Shown: positions 34,581 to 34,752 of the stretch, piece after piece
Position numbering within the stretch: the first letter of the stretch is position 1
Layout of the letters: the number at the start of each line of letters is the position of its first letter
NCBI GenBank assembly: GCA_038225015.1
Contig: JBBRFB010000019.1
Coordinates: 1 to 34,752, forward strand
Length of the DNA: 34,752 nucleotides
Reading direction: 5' to 3'
From: Schlegelella_A sp038225015
GTDB lineage: Bacteria > Pseudomonadota > Gammaproteobacteria > Burkholderiales > Burkholderiaceae_C
Made by a program: the position numbers and the translations under genes
The notes under the pieces: model-generated
The model's database searches: none
Told to the model about the DNA's origin: nothing
The model's input: only the letters and a program-made list of their open reading frames with translations

Positions 34581-34752
34581 CTATGGAAACGCGAAGCGGG
34601 TGACGTGGCCAAAGGCCTGGCCGGAAGCAGCCGTCGTCTCGCCGATGAGCACCGAGTTGTTGCCCGGGATCATCACGAGCGATCCCGCACGGGCCGTGGT
34701 GAAACCGGACGGCGGCTCCCAGGCGCCAGCGTGGAAGCGCCGAACATCGACA
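34581..34752 (-). CDS. C-terminal part of an unrecognised gene (5' end beyond window)
   Basis: The minus-strand frame entering at 34752 is open for 56 codons to TAG at 34581-34583: VDVRRFHAGAWEPPSGFTTA, then RAGSLVMIPGNNSVLIGETT and AASGQAFGHVTRFAFP. The alternation of hydrophobic strands with Gly/Asn turns looks like the end of a beta-rich, possibly repeat-containing extracytoplasmic protein, but I do not recognise a family. It is followed by a strong hairpin. The call as coding rests on an uninterrupted frame with coherent strand-turn patterns. Confidence 0.55.
   Translation of the reverse strand, partial: VDVRRFHAGAWEPPSGFTTARAGSLVMIPGNNSVLIGETTAASGQAFGHVTRFAFP

Overview
The window is chromosomal DNA of a high-GC betaproteobacterium, most likely of the order Burkholderiales. 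This is inferred from protein sequence and gene order (cysS / AlkA-type glycosylase / accA; ppiA-ppiB-lpxH; ExbB-like / ExbD-like / lpxK / Trm112 / kdsB / adk), from strong G/C preference at third codon positions, and from frequent GTG and TTG starts. No tRNA, rRNA, insertion sequence, integrase, phage gene or CRISPR array is visible. Most of the window is housekeeping and envelope biogenesis.

Region 1 (1-9.1 kb): a minus-strand run cysS, glycosylase, accA (accA runs off the left edge) joined by TGATG stop/start overlaps. Divergent from it are a small exported TPR protein and an operon of two cyclophilins (one exported, one cytoplasmic), lpxH and mtfA. Converging on mtfA are clpS-clpA, the adaptor and unfoldase of the ClpAP protease.

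Region 2 (9.1-18.2 kb): icd with a clear intrinsic terminator; a DUF192 exported protein; iron superoxide dismutase sodB; xseA; then a plus-strand envelope operon: an ExbB-like and ExbD-like pair, lpxK, a Trm112-family zinc-ribbon protein, kdsB, adk, and a short-chain dehydrogenase of the 3-hydroxyacyl-CoA type. LpxH, LpxK and KdsB all serve lipid A or Kdo synthesis.

Region 3 (18.2-25.1 kb): a complete TonB energy system on the minus strand (tonB, exbB, two exbD genes, an exported TPR protein) next to a large TonB-dependent receptor. A strong terminator separates the receptor from tonB.

Region 4 (25.3-31.9 kb): a four-gene peptide-type ABC importer on the minus strand: a substrate-binding lipoprotein with an extra C-terminal membrane helix, two permeases (one with a large N-terminal extension), and a fused double ATPase.

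Region 5 (32.0-34.75 kb): a one-TM hypothetical protein, tadA and an S66 LD-carboxypeptidase in one operon. Upstream lie genomic scars: the last 18 codons of a GMP synthase gene (guaA) with no body, and a frameshifted, 5'-truncated second tadA. The right edge cuts an unrecognised gene whose last 56 codons are present.

I did not find a clearly new defence or mobile system. The most unusual items are the guaA/tadA scar, the doubly anchored substrate-binding protein, and a small upstream reading frame that overlaps the xseA start.
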